From NCBI RefSeq assembly GCF_918698115.1, contig NZ_CAKKLV010000012.1, forward strand, positions 84,847 through 148,846: a DNA stretch of 64,000 bases, read 5' to 3'. Positions 46,855-56,355 of this stretch are shown here, in pieces. The first letter of the stretch is position 1, and the number at the start of each line of letters is the position of its first letter. A program made the translations under genes and the position numbers. Source of the stretch: Peribacillus sp. Bi96. GTDB lineage: Bacteria > Bacillota > Bacilli > Bacillales > DSM-1321. The notes under the pieces were generated by a model. The model made no database searches and was not told the DNA's origin. It saw nothing but the letters and a program-made list of their open reading frames with translations.

Positions 46855-47589
46855 CTAAAGCACTTTACTCAAGAAGGATTTAGTTCTCTCGTGCTGAGGG
46901 TTACCGAATAATGCATTCGGCTCATTTTCCTCGACAATATACCCTCCATCCATGAATATGACGCGGTCCCCGACTTCCCGGGCAAAACCCATTTCATGCG
47001 TAACTACAACCATTGTCATGCCTTCTTTAGCAAGTTGTTTCATGACTTCCAAAACATCTCCGACCATTTCAGGGTCAAGCGCAGAAGTTGGCTCGTCAAA
47101 TAGCATGATTTTTGGATTCATCGCTAATGCCCTTGCGATGGCAACCCGTTGTTTTTGTCCACCGGAAAGTTCCCCGGGATAGCTATTTGCTTTTTCCTTA
47201 AGGCCAACCTTATCCAATAAGTCAAGCGCTAATCTTTCCGCTTCCGCTTTAGCCGTGGCGCGAATTTTAATAGGCCCCAGCGTGATGTTTTCCATAACGG
47301 TTTTATGAGGAAACAGATTGAAATGTTGAAAAACCATTCCAACCTCTTGCCTGACTTTATTTATATTGATTTTCCTTTTTGGATCGGTGATATTATGTCC
47401 GTTGATGACCACCTCACCGCCCGTAACTTCCTCAAGAAGATTCAGGCAACGCAGAAATGTACTCTTTCCAGATCCAGAAGGGCCTATTACACAAATGACT
47501 TCCTTTTCTTGCACTTCTGCATTAATATCTTTTAAAACCTCGACAGTCCCAAATGATTTTCTCAGGTTTTTTACAGTAATGATGCTCAT
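46855..47589 (-). CDS. Polar amino-acid ABC transporter ATPase (GlnQ/ArtR-like)
   Basis: 244 aa: Walker [23 protein letters not shown], signature LSGGQKQR, Walker [13 protein letters not shown], switch VTHEMGFA. It overlaps the permease gene by 4 nt. It is close to B. subtilis ArtR and GlnQ; glutamine, arginine or related amino acids are the probable cargo. Confidence 0.88.
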   Translation of the reverse strand: MSIITVKNLRKSFGTVEVLKDINAEVQEKEVICVIGPSGSGKSTFLRCLNLLEEVTGGEVVINGHNITDPKRKININKVRQEVGMVFQHFNLFPHKTVMENITLGPIKIRATAKAEAERLALDLLDKVGLKEKANSYPGELSGGQKQRVAIARALAMNPKIMLFDEPTSALDPEMVGDVLEVMKQLAKEGMTMVVVTHEMGFAREVGDRVIFMDGGYIVEENEPNALFGNPQHERTKSFLSKVL

Positions 47590-48230
47590 CGAACTTGTAC
47601 CCTCCTTTCTATGAAATTAGCAATAAGGGTTAACAAATAGATGATGATAAAGTAAATCACGCCGACGACCAGCCAAATCTTGAATGCTTCAAAGGTTGCC
47701 GAAGCTTGAATTTGGCCTTGCTGGGTTAAATCCGCTATACCGATGACGGATAATAGAGATGTATCTTTCAAGCTAATGATCGATTGGTTCGTAATGGTAG
47801 GGAGCATCCTTCTAAAGGCTTGCGGCAGCACGACATATCTCATTGTTTGAGTACCGGTGAACCCGATTGATCTTGCCGCTTCCGTTTGTCCTTTATCGAT
47901 GGACTGTATCCCCGCTCTTATTATTTCAGCAAAATATGCCCCTGCATTGATAGCAACGGTTATTATTCCAGCTGTTGTACTGTTCAAAGAAATCAAATTT
48001 AGTGAATTCACACCGAAATATATAAAAAACAACTGCACAATGAACGGTGTCCCTCGTATCGCATCCACATAAACCTTTGCAATCCAGTTCAAGATCTTGA
48101 TCGGGGCAAGTCGCAGTAAGGCAATCACTAAACCAATCAAAAAACCTAGGATAATGGCAATCACAAAGATATAAAGTGTCACCTGAAGTCCTTTTAATAA
48201 AATGGGCAATGCCGCAACAATTATATCCAT
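47586..48230 (-). CDS. Amino-acid ABC transporter permease (GlnP/ArtQ-like)
   Basis: 214 aa from the ATG at 48230 ([10 protein letters not shown]), which has AGGGG at proper spacing; a GTG three codons earlier is too close to it. HisM-type with about five TM helices, [17 protein letters not shown] and the EAA loop [21 protein letters not shown] hairpin between it and the binding-protein gene should lower its expression relative to that gene. Confidence 0.87.
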   Translation of the reverse strand: MDIIVAALPILLKGLQVTLYIFVIAIILGFLIGLVIALLRLAPIKILNWIAKVYVDAIRGTPFIVQLFFIYFGVNSLNLISLNSTTAGIITVAINAGAYFAEIIRAGIQSIDKGQTEAARSIGFTGTQTMRYVVLPQAFRRMLPTITNQSIISLKDTSLLSVIGIADLTQQGQIQASATFEAFKIWLVVGVIYFIIIYLLTLIANFIERRVQVR

Positions 48231-48251
48231 TCCTTTCACCCCTTTGAAAAA

Positions 48252-48275
48252 GAAAGCGCGCTTTAAGCGCGCCTA
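48252..48275 (-). terminator. Partial terminator between binding-protein and permease genes
   Basis: GCGCGCTT / AAGCGCGC perfect stem (48256-48272) followed on the minus strand by TTTCTTTTTC. Typical read-through terminator that keeps binding protein in excess. Confidence 0.8.
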
Positions 48276-48287
48276 TTTTGCATGAAT

Positions 48288-49064
48288 CTATTCACCAAGA
48301 TACGTTTTTATTATTTCATCATACGTTCCGTCTTTTTTAAGATTAGCAAGACCATCATTTATTTTCTTCAATAAATCCTTGTTTTGCCCTTTCAATACGG
48401 CGATTCCATACTGATCCCCATTCAAACGGTCACCTACGATTTTCAAACCAAGATCTTTTTGGGCGATTGCATAGGAGATAACAGGATAATCTTCAATAAG
48501 AGCATCGGCATTGCCGTTGGCCACTTCCTGGAACATCGCTGGACTATCATTGAATTGAACCACTTTAATTCCTAGTTTCGTAGCATTTTCCTGTGCATAT
48601 TTAGCACCTGTTGTCCCTTTTTTCACTGCTATCGTTTTTCCTTTAAGATCTTTAACAGATTTAGTAGTAGTATTATCTTTTTTAACGACTACTGTTAATC
48701 CTGCATCAAAATATGGCGTTGAGAAATCAACAACCTTTTTTCTTTCCTCTGTAATGCTCATGCCTGCAATGGCCACATCAAGCTGGTTGGCTTGCATTGC
48801 GGGAATGATTCCGCCGAAATCCATTGGAGAAAATTTGATTTTAAAATCCTGGTCCTTCGCTATTGCATTGATTAAATCAATATCAATACCTTTATAGTCG
48901 TTACCCTCTTTAAATTCAAAGGGAGGATAAGTAGTATCCACACCAACTTTATAAACCTTTTCAGTTTTCTTTTCCTCACCTGCATTTTTTTCACCATTGC
49001 TTCCACAAGCCGAGATAAAGATAGTTAGAATCAAAAACATACTAAGTAAACCAAGTTTCTTCAT
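48288..49064 (-). CDS. Amino-acid binding lipoprotein (ArtP/GlnH-like)
   Basis: 258 aa with a lipobox ISACGS near residue 17-21. The type II binding-protein core shows VGVDTTYPPFEFKEG, GIDIDLINAIAKD, AIAGMSITEERKKVVDFSTP and VKKGTTGAKYA. First gene of the three-gene operon. A weak cre-like site lies about 170 bp upstream. Confidence 0.9.
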   Translation of the reverse strand: MKKLGLLSMFLILTIFISACGSNGEKNAGEEKKTEKVYKVGVDTTYPPFEFKEGNDYKGIDIDLINAIAKDQDFKIKFSPMDFGGIIPAMQANQLDVAIAGMSITEERKKVVDFSTPYFDAGLTVVVKKDNTTTKSVKDLKGKTIAVKKGTTGAKYAQENATKLGIKVVQFNDSPAMFQEVANGNADALIEDYPVISYAIAQKDLGLKIVGDRLNGDQYGIAVLKGQNKDLLKKINDGLANLKKDGTYDEIIKTYLGE

Positions 49065-49560
49065 TTCAAATCACTCCAATTCATAGATTATACGTGATAA
49101 CAAATAATTCTCCCTATAATATAGCATAAGAATAAAGTATTATAATATGAATTTTCCGAATAAATATTATTTTCTTTAAATAATATTTATGGATGTTTTT
49201 CTAATATTGTTCAAGTAATGGCAAATGGTATGAAAACGCTTATTTGTCCTTTTCTTTAAAAATAGTTTAAAATGCAACTAGCACCTATAAAATGAAAGTT
49301 ACATTAGATGGTGAATCGATGATAAGGAAATCCTTATTTCATAGCCATTTCATCCAATGAAGCCAATACCCGCAAATTTACTTTTCGGCCAAGTAATATG
49401 ATAGTTGCTTGCCTCCGATCAGCCCGTCTGATTTCCACTAGGAATTTATATATTTTCATCAATCGTCTGATTTTTTTATGCTACATTACCGGCCGAGCAA
49501 TTTTCCCATAACCATTTATACCATCCTCCATCCTTACTCATTACAACTATTGAAACATTA
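49065..49560. other. Intergenic region upstream of the amino-acid transporter
   Basis: About 500 bp, AT-rich, with stop codons in every frame and no plausible ribosome binding site-start pair. It must contain the promoter of the binding-protein gene. One cre-like word, TGAAAACGCTTATT (49230-49243), matches the consensus at 12 of 14 positions. Confidence 0.45.
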
Positions 49561-49612
49561 AAAACCCCGGATAAGGGTCAATTATATATGTGTGTCCCTT
49601 ATCCGGGGTTTA
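49561..49612 (-). terminator. Strong 16-bp terminator downstream of the sortase gene
   Basis: AAACCCCGGATAAGGG (49562-49577) pairs exactly with CCCTTATCCGGGGTTT (49596-49611). On the minus strand TTTTTAATG follows. It lies about 200 bp past the sortase stop, so the transcript would have a long 3' tail. Confidence 0.85.
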
Positions 49613-49814
49613 GTAATATTCACGATTTTGCAAACGCACTAGCAGTTGATCATATAAATCTAATGAAATACTTACCTAGTGGGTTAGTTGTAACTCCCTC
49701 AATTCAAAATTAATTTTTCACGTATTCCCCTCTCTTAAATGTCCATCTTCTTTGTTTTATACTGTTACTCGCTTTAAGTGGGGAGATAAAAAGTCCATTT
49801 TTTTTTGGCTATTC

Positions 49815-50771
49815 TTATTTAGCAAAACTAGACGGAGCTGATTCTTGCCCATATTCATTAACTGCTGTCACATAGTAATGAGCATTTGTTGCGTTTTTAT
49901 CTACAAAATTCTTACGTTCATACTCTGATATGCTCCCAATATGTGTGAATGTTCCACCTGGCTGTTTTTTATAAACTCGGTAACCGATAATATTTCCGTC
50001 ACTTACGGCATACCAGGTTAACAAATCACCACTTATTTTCGCATTCGTTGGGGTAGCAGGCGGTTTTGCTTTATTTTCAAGCTGTTTTTCTTCTTCTGTT
50101 TTTAATTCTGCATATACAACTAATCGTTCTTGATGCGTGCCTTTCAATCGATCAAATGTGCCTGTACATGTAATTAAATTCAAATGGCGCCCCTTGCTAT
50201 ATCCGAAGATTTCGTTAAGAGGTGCTTTGTCTCGTGGATAGCTTTGTTTTTGTTTTACCACAAATGTGAGTTTTGTTCCTTGCTTATCCTTAACCGTAAT
50301 TTCATCACCTTTTGCGAGATCTTTCAAATGATAAAAAACAGCTGGTCCTGTCTTACTATCTACATGACCTGCTAATACGGCATTTCCTTTCACCCCTGGT
50401 TTTGAACCAGGTTCAAACCAAGCCACACCCTCTTCAGTAAAAGGGGCAGCCATTTCACCGTTATCCAATAATCCAACTTGCTCAATTGAAGCATTTACAT
50501 CAATTGAAGGAATGGTTACATTTGTTGGAATAATGCCATTAAATTCTTCATTGAGGGGTTTCTTTTCTGTATTATGTTCCTTTAATACGGTAAATTCCTC
50601 TTTAAGTGTGACACGACTTTTTACATGTTCTTTTTGTGTTTCTTTAACTTGATCCGCCTCTTGCTCTTTTGTTTCTGATGCTTGAACCATTAATTGTTTC
50701 ACATAGACGGTTCCACTAATGAATAAAACGGCTAATAAGATAAAACAAGCGAAAAGAATTCGTTTTTTCAC
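49815..50771 (-). CDS. Sortase with C-terminal fibronectin-III-like domain
   Basis: 318 aa starting GTG (50771) after GAGGTAATGAT. It has an N-terminal signal-anchor (about 4-24), a linker and a sortase domain with all three catalytic residues: H136 in LAGHVDS, C202 in LITCTG and R216 in ERLVVY. From about residue 238 a fibronectin-III-like module follows (LTWYAVSDGNIIGYRVYKK ... HYYVTAVNEYGQES). A fused beta module is unusual for a housekeeping sortase. The neighbouring MPKTG protein is its likely substrate, from adjacency. Confidence 0.85.
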   Translation of the reverse strand: MKKRILFACFILLAVLFISGTVYVKQLMVQASETKEQEADQVKETQKEHVKSRVTLKEEFTVLKEHNTEKKPLNEEFNGIIPTNVTIPSIDVNASIEQVGLLDNGEMAAPFTEEGVAWFEPGSKPGVKGNAVLAGHVDSKTGPAVFYHLKDLAKGDEITVKDKQGTKLTFVVKQKQSYPRDKAPLNEIFGYSKGRHLNLITCTGTFDRLKGTHQERLVVYAELKTEEEKQLENKAKPPATPTNAKISGDLLTWYAVSDGNIIGYRVYKKQPGGTFTHIGSISEYERKNFVDKNATNAHYYVTAVNEYGQESAPSSFAK

Positions 50772-50805
50772 ATCATTACCTCATTTCAATCTGCTCAATT
50801 TGAAA

Positions 50806-50832
50806 AAAAAAAGAGAGATTATGCTCTCTTCT
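50806..50832 (-). terminator. Terminator between surface-protein and sortase genes
   Basis: AGAGAG / CTCTCT short stem; on the minus strand a run of ten Ts follows. Read-through would supply the sortase at lower level than its substrate. Confidence 0.7.
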
Positions 50833-50857
50833 TTTTTTCACTTTTCATTTAATATTT

Positions 50858-52204
50858 TTATTTATTCAGTTGTCTTTTACGTACGACTACAACTGCCAAT
50901 AATGCGGCTAATGAACCTAGAGCAGTCCATATTATTGTTAATGGGTTAGCTGTTTGTTCGGAAGCACCGCCCATGCCTGTTTTAGGCATATCAGTTGGCA
51001 TCGCTGTTCCCGCAAACTTGTCTCGGTTTTGTTTTACAATTGCATCGCCAAGTGCTTGGCCAACACCGAACATTAATTTGTACCCTTCACGGTATGAGTC
51101 ATAGCTTCCAGCATAGTCGCCTGCTGCATACTGTTCAAACGTTTTAATAACTGTATCTTCATGTGCTTTAACGGCATCTTGTGCTGCTTTCGTTGGTAGA
51201 TTCTCTGCTGTTGCACTTCCTAAGAATGTACCAAACTCTTGTGCAAACTTATGAAGTTTATCTTTTGCTGCCTGTTCTCCTTCTTTATCACCTTTTATTT
51301 TTGCGCTTACGAACTCAGCTTGTGCACTGATATGATCTCCTTGCCAAATTTGTTCAAATTGAGCTGCACCCTCATCACCATATACTGAACCAATGGCTGC
51401 TTTGAAATCAGCTGTATTTGTGTTTTCAGACCAACCTACATAGTCATAGTCTTCTGCACCTTCGAACCCTTTTTGCATACCCATTGTCGCTAAAGCAAAG
51501 TGTTCAGCTGCTAAACTATTTAATGTAGAACGTAAATCAGCTGCCGGTGTGTCTGCTTTAGTATGTTCAAATTTATCTGGCATTTGCTCTACAATGGAAG
51601 TAGACAGCGCTTTACTGATATCGAACATATGTTGGAATCCTTCACGATAAGTTTTAGCTGCACCTTCATAATCACCTTCTACGTAGTCCTCAAATGTCTC
51701 TTTCACTTGGTCTTCATGTATACGAAGTGCTTCTTTTGCTGCAGCCTCAGGTAGTTTCCCTTCAGTTGCTGTGCTTAAAAACGTCGCAAATTCATTTACA
51801 AATTGATCAACTTCTTTATCAACCTCAGCCCTGGCAGCTTTGTCATTTTCTTTTGTTGCTTTTACAAAATCATCTGTATAGTTGTTATGTTCTCTAAAAA
51901 TCCTCTCAAATTCAGCAGCGCCTTTTTCTCCATAAATGGAGGCAATGGCCGGTTCCATATCAACCGCGTTTTGGTCTAAAGCTTTGAATGCTTCGTCTGC
52001 ATCTTTAGATCCCTCGTATGCCGTTGTCATTGCAGCTACCGCTAATGTGAAGTGTTCAGATAATAAGTAGTCTAAGTCAGCACGTAAATCTGCTGCCGGT
52101 GTAATGGCCGTTGGTTTCATTTCCTCAGCATGTACATTGGCCATCGTTGGCATTAAAAGTGAAGCGCCTAAAACAGGAATAATTAATTTTTTACTGAAAT
52201 TCAT
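50858..52204 (-). CDS. LPXTG-type cell-wall-anchored protein with duplicated helical domain
   Basis: 448 aa: signal peptide ending near ANVHA-EE (about residue 27), two homologous helical domains of about 170-180 residues, and a sorting signal MPKTG (406-410) with a hydrophobic stretch and RKRQLNK tail. The two domains share TPAADLR at their start, LLSEHF/LAAEHF, YGEKGAAEFERI/YGDEGAAQFEQI, and Y-x-x-G-D-Y-x-G-...-YREG near the end. Acidic overall. Function unknown. Its start follows AGGAGAG. Confidence 0.85.
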   Translation of the reverse strand: MNFSKKLIIPVLGASLLMPTMANVHAEEMKPTAITPAADLRADLDYLLSEHFTLAVAAMTTAYEGSKDADEAFKALDQNAVDMEPAIASIYGEKGAAEFERIFREHNNYTDDFVKATKENDKAARAEVDKEVDQFVNEFATFLSTATEGKLPEAAAKEALRIHEDQVKETFEDYVEGDYEGAAKTYREGFQHMFDISKALSTSIVEQMPDKFEHTKADTPAADLRSTLNSLAAEHFALATMGMQKGFEGAEDYDYVGWSENTNTADFKAAIGSVYGDEGAAQFEQIWQGDHISAQAEFVSAKIKGDKEGEQAAKDKLHKFAQEFGTFLGSATAENLPTKAAQDAVKAHEDTVIKTFEQYAAGDYAGSYDSYREGYKLMFGVGQALGDAIVKQNRDKFAGTAMPTDMPKTGMGGASEQTANPLTIIWTALGSLAALLAVVVVRKRQLNK

Positions 52205-52323
52205 TATTTTCCACTCTCCTCTTTTTTTGTTTTATCCTTTTTTCTTTACACTTACTAAACGGAGAGATAATGGATTTGGATCACTCTTTTTTAAAAAGAA
52301 TTTTATATTTCTTAACCTCTGGT

Positions 52324-52355
52324 CCTAAAAACATTGGTTTACCAACGTTTTTAGG
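52324..52355. promoter_or_regulatory. Near-perfect 32-bp palindrome upstream of the LPXTG gene
   Basis: CCTAAAAAC-A-TTGG mirrors CCAA-C-GTTTTTAGG with one internal mismatch. It lies about 120 bp before the start codon with no T-tract on either strand, so an operator or leader hairpin is more likely than a terminator. Confidence 0.5.
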
Positions 52356-52368
52356 CAAAAAAAAATGA

Positions 52369-52396
52369 ACACTCAAATGTTGGAGTGTTCGCTTTT
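52369..52396. terminator. Terminator-like hairpin
   Basis: GAACACTC / GAGTGTTC stem with an 8-nt loop, A-run before and T-run after; works on either strand. It separates the surface-protein locus from the decayed region to the right. Confidence 0.75.
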
Positions 52397-52575
52397 TTTT
52401 CTTATTTTTACATATTCATACTCAGTACGATTTGTCTCTTTCTGGTTAGCGGATGCAGTAGCTATTTCATCATTAGGAACTACCAACTTTGTCATAAAGG
52501 TTTCTTCAATTTTTGATTATTTATGATAACCAAAAGAACAGGCCTATATATAAAGTCGACCAGTAATTTTACACG

Positions 52576-52698
52576 CTCGATCTTACTCCCAACACATATG
52601 ATGAAGTTAATATAAATAAATTGATTAAAGATATTGAGGAAATACTGGAAAATAGAATATTAGATGTAGATGACTACTTCAAAAACAACAATTTTTAA
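52576..52698 (+). pseudogene. C-terminal remnant of an unknown gene
   Basis: A 40-codon frame without start reads LDLTPNTYDEVNINKLIKDI, then an acidic helix, ending TAA at 52696-52698. Composition looks like a real soluble protein, but no family is recognised and the upstream part is missing. Confidence 0.35.
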
Positions 52699-52827
52699 GA
52701 AAATCGCCTTCTTTATTCTATTATCGGGGAAAAGTAAGTGAAAGAATATATTTACATTTTATGAACAAAAAGGTGATAAATGGTATAATTGAAAAGTTGT
52801 TCTGAATTAAGAGGAGGATATATATTC

Positions 52828-53058
52828 TTGAAATTAGTTAGAATTATCTTAGTAATAATTGTACTTGCTTTATCAACTTATCAACTAATTACTAGGAATA
52901 TTGAGTTGATGCCGTATTCAATGTTTTTCTTGGGCGCATATATGTTAGTAACTGGATTAGCCGAACTTCAAAAAGATAGAAAAGGAGGATTTTTGGGGTG
53001 CGTTGTTGTCTCGTTATTTCTATTCTATGTTTCCATAGATGCTTTCATAATAAACTAA
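52828..53058 (+). CDS. DUF3953 family small membrane protein
   Basis: 76 aa starting TTG at 52828, behind GAGGAGG. Three hydrophobic stretches with STYQLITRNIELMPYSMFFL in the middle, the DUF3953 pattern, followed by a K-D-R-K loop. Function unknown in the family. Monocistronic. Confidence 0.75.
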   Translation: MKLVRIILVIIVLALSTYQLITRNIELMPYSMFFLGAYMLVTGLAELQKDRKGGFLGCVVVSLFLFYVSIDAFIIN

Positions 53059-53229
53059 CAGATGCGTAATGGGACAACATAGTAAAATAACGAGAAAAGT
53101 ATATAATGACTTTAAAAGGGCTTGTTAAAACTACAAGTCCTTTAAATGTGCCTTTTTTATTAAAAATGTTTAAAATTAAGACTGTTTAATTCAAGTAGAA
53201 AATACCGAAAAAACCACAATGAACACAAT

Positions 53230-53262
53230 CTATACGTGAATCGAGTCGAGCTTCACGTATAG
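53230..53262. repeat. Isolated perfect inverted repeat
   Basis: CTATACGTGAA (53230-53240) and TTCACGTATAG (53252-53262) with an 11-nt loop TCGAGTCGAGC. No T-tract and no gene start nearby, so the role is unclear. Confidence 0.6.
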
Positions 53263-53425
53263 ATCCGAGTAATTTATCTATTCAATCAGTTTCTTCTTGA
53301 AACAAATTGTTTTATAGCCTCAAATAAAGGCATTTGTTGAGACTTAGTTCGTTCGTTGGGACCTTCCTATACATTTTCCCACAAAACTAAACGCCTCCTA
53401 TAAAACGGATTATGTCAACGTTCAA

Positions 53426-53692
53426 TTACTCAAACGGTTTCCAACTTTGATCTTTAATATCGGACATATTAGGCCGTCTAACATTTTTCAAAAAATCTTT
53501 TTCAGAAACTCCAAAGTTTATAAATTTTTTTTGTGCTTCTTTTAAGGAAACATTATTTGCACCACCATCCATATCAGGGTGATCGAATTGAAAATTATCA
53601 TCTTCCCAAAAACAGATTTTACAAATATCATACGTTCCTGGAGGTTCTTCATCTAATGTTTTATAACCACAGCAGGGACAAGTATATTTCAT
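53426..53692 (-). CDS. CPCC family cysteine-rich protein
   Basis: 88 aa. The N-terminus MKYTCPCCGYKTL with a second C-x-x-C (DICKICFWEDD) forms a likely zinc ribbon, followed by DHPDMDGGANNVSLKEAQKK, as in the CPCC family. Such proteins are often found near polymorphic-toxin immunity genes, but none is proven here. Ribosome binding site AGGAG-type before the ATG. Confidence 0.85.
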   Translation of the reverse strand: MKYTCPCCGYKTLDEEPPGTYDICKICFWEDDNFQFDHPDMDGGANNVSLKEAQKKFINFGVSEKDFLKNVRRPNMSDIKDQSWKPFE

Positions 53693-53716
53693 AAACTCAC
53701 TCCTCTTAGATAAATT

Positions 53717-53788
53717 AAACTACCCTACCCATTAGCTCTATAAGATAAAGGTTGCCTTTGCAACCACTATTATTGAATACAGCACCTT
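53717..53788 (-). terminator. Terminator-like dispersed repeat copy downstream of 53.8-kb gene
   Basis: Minus strand: GGTGCTGTATTCAA, hairpin GGTTGC/GCAACC (53750-53765), TTTATCTTATAGAGCTAATGGGTAGGG. A diverged copy of the family at 12889, 17298, 61808, 62712 and 63212. Confidence 0.6.
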
Positions 53789-53801
53789 TTAGTTGAAGAG
53801 A

Positions 53802-54056
53802 TTATCGGAAAATAAATTCAGACAAAACTGTTCCGAAAATAAAAATTGAAATCATAGTCAACCATCCTACTTTTTTTGTTACCTGTTTCTGAAGGAAATT
53901 GATTTTAGATACAATAAAAAGAGCACCAAAAAGTACAGCAATTATACATACTGATTTCAGCCAAAATGAAATACCCATTATATCAAGATACGGAGGAAGG
54001 AAAGTTAGTACAATAAAAATCGAACTACCAAACGCTACATTTTCCCATTTTTTCAA
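53802..54056 (-). CDS. Small membrane protein, unknown
   Basis: 84 aa starting TTG (54056) after GGAGG. Three hydrophobic segments (about 8-27, 30-50, 63-82). Nothing in it is diagnostic. It is followed by a terminator-like repeat. Confidence 0.55.
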   Translation of the reverse strand: MKKWENVAFGSSIFIVLTFLPPYLDIMGISFWLKSVCIIAVLFGALFIVSKINFLQKQVTKKVGWLTMISIFIFGTVLSEFIFR

Positions 54057-54193
54057 CTTCTCTTACCTCCTTTAACTTTTCAAATTTTAATCAACATTCC
54101 TATAATAAACGTTTTTTTGGTTATTTATAAAAATAATAATACTCTGTTTTCTCTAATTCCATATGCAACTAACCTGCCCCTTTAGTTGTATAA

Positions 54194-54335
54194 ATCGAGT
54201 AGGAGGAGGCGTCTAGCCTCCGACCTCTCACACCACCGTACATACCGTTCGGTATACGGCGGTTCAGTTTAAGTCTGACGTAGTTTTGTATATTTACTAA
54301 CCCTTGGTGGTAGAAGTCCTTAGCATTTATTTTAA
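54194..54335 (-). mobile_element. Remnant of a group II intron 3' end
   Basis: Minus-strand DNA matches the intron at the right end of the window: the domain V helix (ACCGCCGTATACCGAACGGT, about 54232-54265), domain VI and the terminal CTCCTACTCGAT, plus the last codons of the reverse transcriptase (FYHQGLVN like WQHQGLEN). The rest of the intron is gone. The downstream exon sequence TTATACAACTAAAGGGGCAG matches that of the other copy. Confidence 0.8.
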
Positions 54336-54543
54336 ATACAAACAAATATGTGCAGAGAGCTAATACTTTACTAAAGCTCTCTCTTTTATTGATGTTCAAT
54401 CCCGAATCACAATTTACCTTTGCGCCCGTTGATGATTATGTTTCATAAGAGAATCGTTCCTTTCTGGTTTGGCTCGTTGTGGAAACTCCTCTTACGCCAG
54501 TTTGGACCGTTTCTTTTATTTTTTACACTAAATAAAAAAAGCT

Positions 54544-54577
54544 CGACCCAAAGGCACATTATGTGCCTTTTGGGTCA
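54544..54577 (-). terminator. Terminator of the POT transporter gene
   Basis: GACCCAAA(A)GGCACA / TGTGCCTTTGGGTC long stem, followed on the minus strand by GAGCTTTTTTTATTT. Confidence 0.9.
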
Positions 54578-54590
54578 GCTCCTTTTCTCA

Positions 54591-55922
54591 TTATTTCATC
54601 AGCTTTGCTACTGGCTTCGAAAGAAGCAATAATACAATACCTAAACCAATTGTTACAAAACCAATTACACTGAAGATTTCCAGGTAACCTAAAGACTGCG
54701 TATATGCAGCTAATTGGCCGGCTACCATATTAGCTACCGCGGAACTTGCCAGCCATACTCCCATTAGAAGAGAGGCAAGCTTGATTGGAGCAATTTTACT
54801 TACCATTGATAAACCAACTGGTGAAATCATTAATTCGGCTAATGTATGAAGGAAATACGTTACAATCATGAACAGGATGTTTACTTTCAGCGCTGTATCG
54901 TTTCCTGTATACATAACAGCAGGAAGCAGTACTAAGAAACCTAAACCAACAGTGACTAAACCAAGAGCCATCTTCGTTGGAGTTTTTAAGTCACCGCGTT
55001 TTGAGCTGCCAAGCTTGTACCATAAAGCAGACATAATTGGCGCTAACAACACGATGAATAATGGATTCAATGATTGGAACCAGGCAGTTGGAACCTCAAA
55101 ACCAAATACATTCCGATCAATTTGGTCATTAGCATACAATGTCAATGAACTTCCTGCCTGCTCGAAAGCGGCCCAGAACGCAATAACGAAGACTGCCAAA
55201 ATCACGATAGCCGCTGTACGTTTTTGTTCTCTTTTCGTTAACGGTGCAGCTGATTTTTGACCAGCTGTAACTTCCGGTTTGCCTGTAGGTTCTTTACCGA
55301 TATCACCTAAATAGCGATTGCCTAATAAGTTGAAAACTAACTGCCCTGCAATCATGCCAATTGCTGCTGTCAAGAACCCATATTTATAGCTCATAAGCCC
55401 AACTACTAATGGTGCGAAGAAAGCACCAACGTTAATACCCATATAGAAGATGGTAAAAGCTCCATCACGACGCGGATCGTTGTCTTCATAAAGATCACCA
55501 ACAATTGTCGAGATGTTTGGCTTGAAGAAACCATTACCGATAATCAATAAACCAAGACCAATGTAAAGCGCTGTCAAACTCTGACTTGAGAATAGCGAAA
55601 AGTTACCAAGCGCCATTAAAATACCGCCAATCGTGATCGCCAATCTTCTGCCTATGAAACGGTCAGTCAAGTATCCGCCAATCATCGGCGTAATATAAAC
55701 GGCACCAGTAAAGAATCCGTATATACCCATAGCCGTAGTTTTGTCGACTCCAAGCCCGCCGTTTACAACAGTTGCTGTTAAGTAAAGAACAAGAATTGCT
55801 CTCATTCCGTAATAGCTGAAGCGCTCCCATGCCTCAGTAGCGAACAGCATATACAGTCCTGGAGGATGCTTTTTCCTGGACTGATTTGGCTGCTGAACAT
55901 CATTTTTTAATATTGCTTGCAT
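54591..55922 (-). CDS. dtpT: POT family proton-dependent di/tripeptide transporter
   Basis: 443 aa with 12-14 TM helices. It has the POT signature: EAWERFSYYGMRAILVLYLT (ExxER), DRFIGRR between helices 2 and 3, and FTIFYMGINVGAFFAPLVVG. It imports short peptides with protons. It is monocistronic. A two-component system lies directly upstream and may regulate it. Confidence 0.92.
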   Translation of the reverse strand: MQAILKNDVQQPNQSRKKHPPGLYMLFATEAWERFSYYGMRAILVLYLTATVVNGGLGVDKTTAMGIYGFFTGAVYITPMIGGYLTDRFIGRRLAITIGGILMALGNFSLFSSQSLTALYIGLGLLIIGNGFFKPNISTIVGDLYEDNDPRRDGAFTIFYMGINVGAFFAPLVVGLMSYKYGFLTAAIGMIAGQLVFNLLGNRYLGDIGKEPTGKPEVTAGQKSAAPLTKREQKRTAAIVILAVFVIAFWAAFEQAGSSLTLYANDQIDRNVFGFEVPTAWFQSLNPLFIVLLAPIMSALWYKLGSSKRGDLKTPTKMALGLVTVGLGFLVLLPAVMYTGNDTALKVNILFMIVTYFLHTLAELMISPVGLSMVSKIAPIKLASLLMGVWLASSAVANMVAGQLAAYTQSLGYLEIFSVIGFVTIGLGIVLLLLSKPVAKLMK

Positions 55923-56324
55923 AATAAAGTCCCCCTAAATATGGTTAAATATTAAACCATCCACCAATCGTTATATTCACAAAATAATTGCATGGTTATT
56001 TTAATAGACAAATTATTGATTCGTTCCACCTACTCCTAATACGATGATGGCGACGCATGCCATCCAACCCACCATCAGTAAGCGTTTACATTTTTAATCT
56101 TGACTCTGTTGCAAAAGGAATCAGATAGCAAAATCTAAATGAACATTAACTAATAAATTCACTCATTTTATTCGAAGACGTTTAATGAAAGCATTTAAAT
56201 CTTAAAGAATCTTTAGTGTTGTAAAATAATTTTATATTATCAGAAAATATAAAAATACAGAAAAAAAAGAAAAAAAGTCCTGCTGCATTAGCGGTCTGTG
56301 CAGCAACGGAACCCCCATTATAAT
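55923..56324. other. Intergenic region upstream of the POT gene
   Basis: AT-rich, no gene. It must carry the POT promoter. A small hairpin GCTGCA/TGCAGC lies at 56282-56303, just before the terminator of the response-regulator operon. Confidence 0.5.
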
Positions 56325-56355
56325 AAAAAACTGCCTTGTATTAAGGCAGTTTTTT
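56325..56355 (-). terminator. Terminator of the two-component operon
   Basis: AAAAAACTGCCTT / AAGGCAGTTTTTT stem, overlapping the stop codon of the response-regulator gene. Confidence 0.9.

Noticed and set aside
54420..54632. 70-codon plus-strand frame beside the POT gene
   Set aside because: It runs through the POT terminator and into the antisense of that gene; no ribosome binding site.
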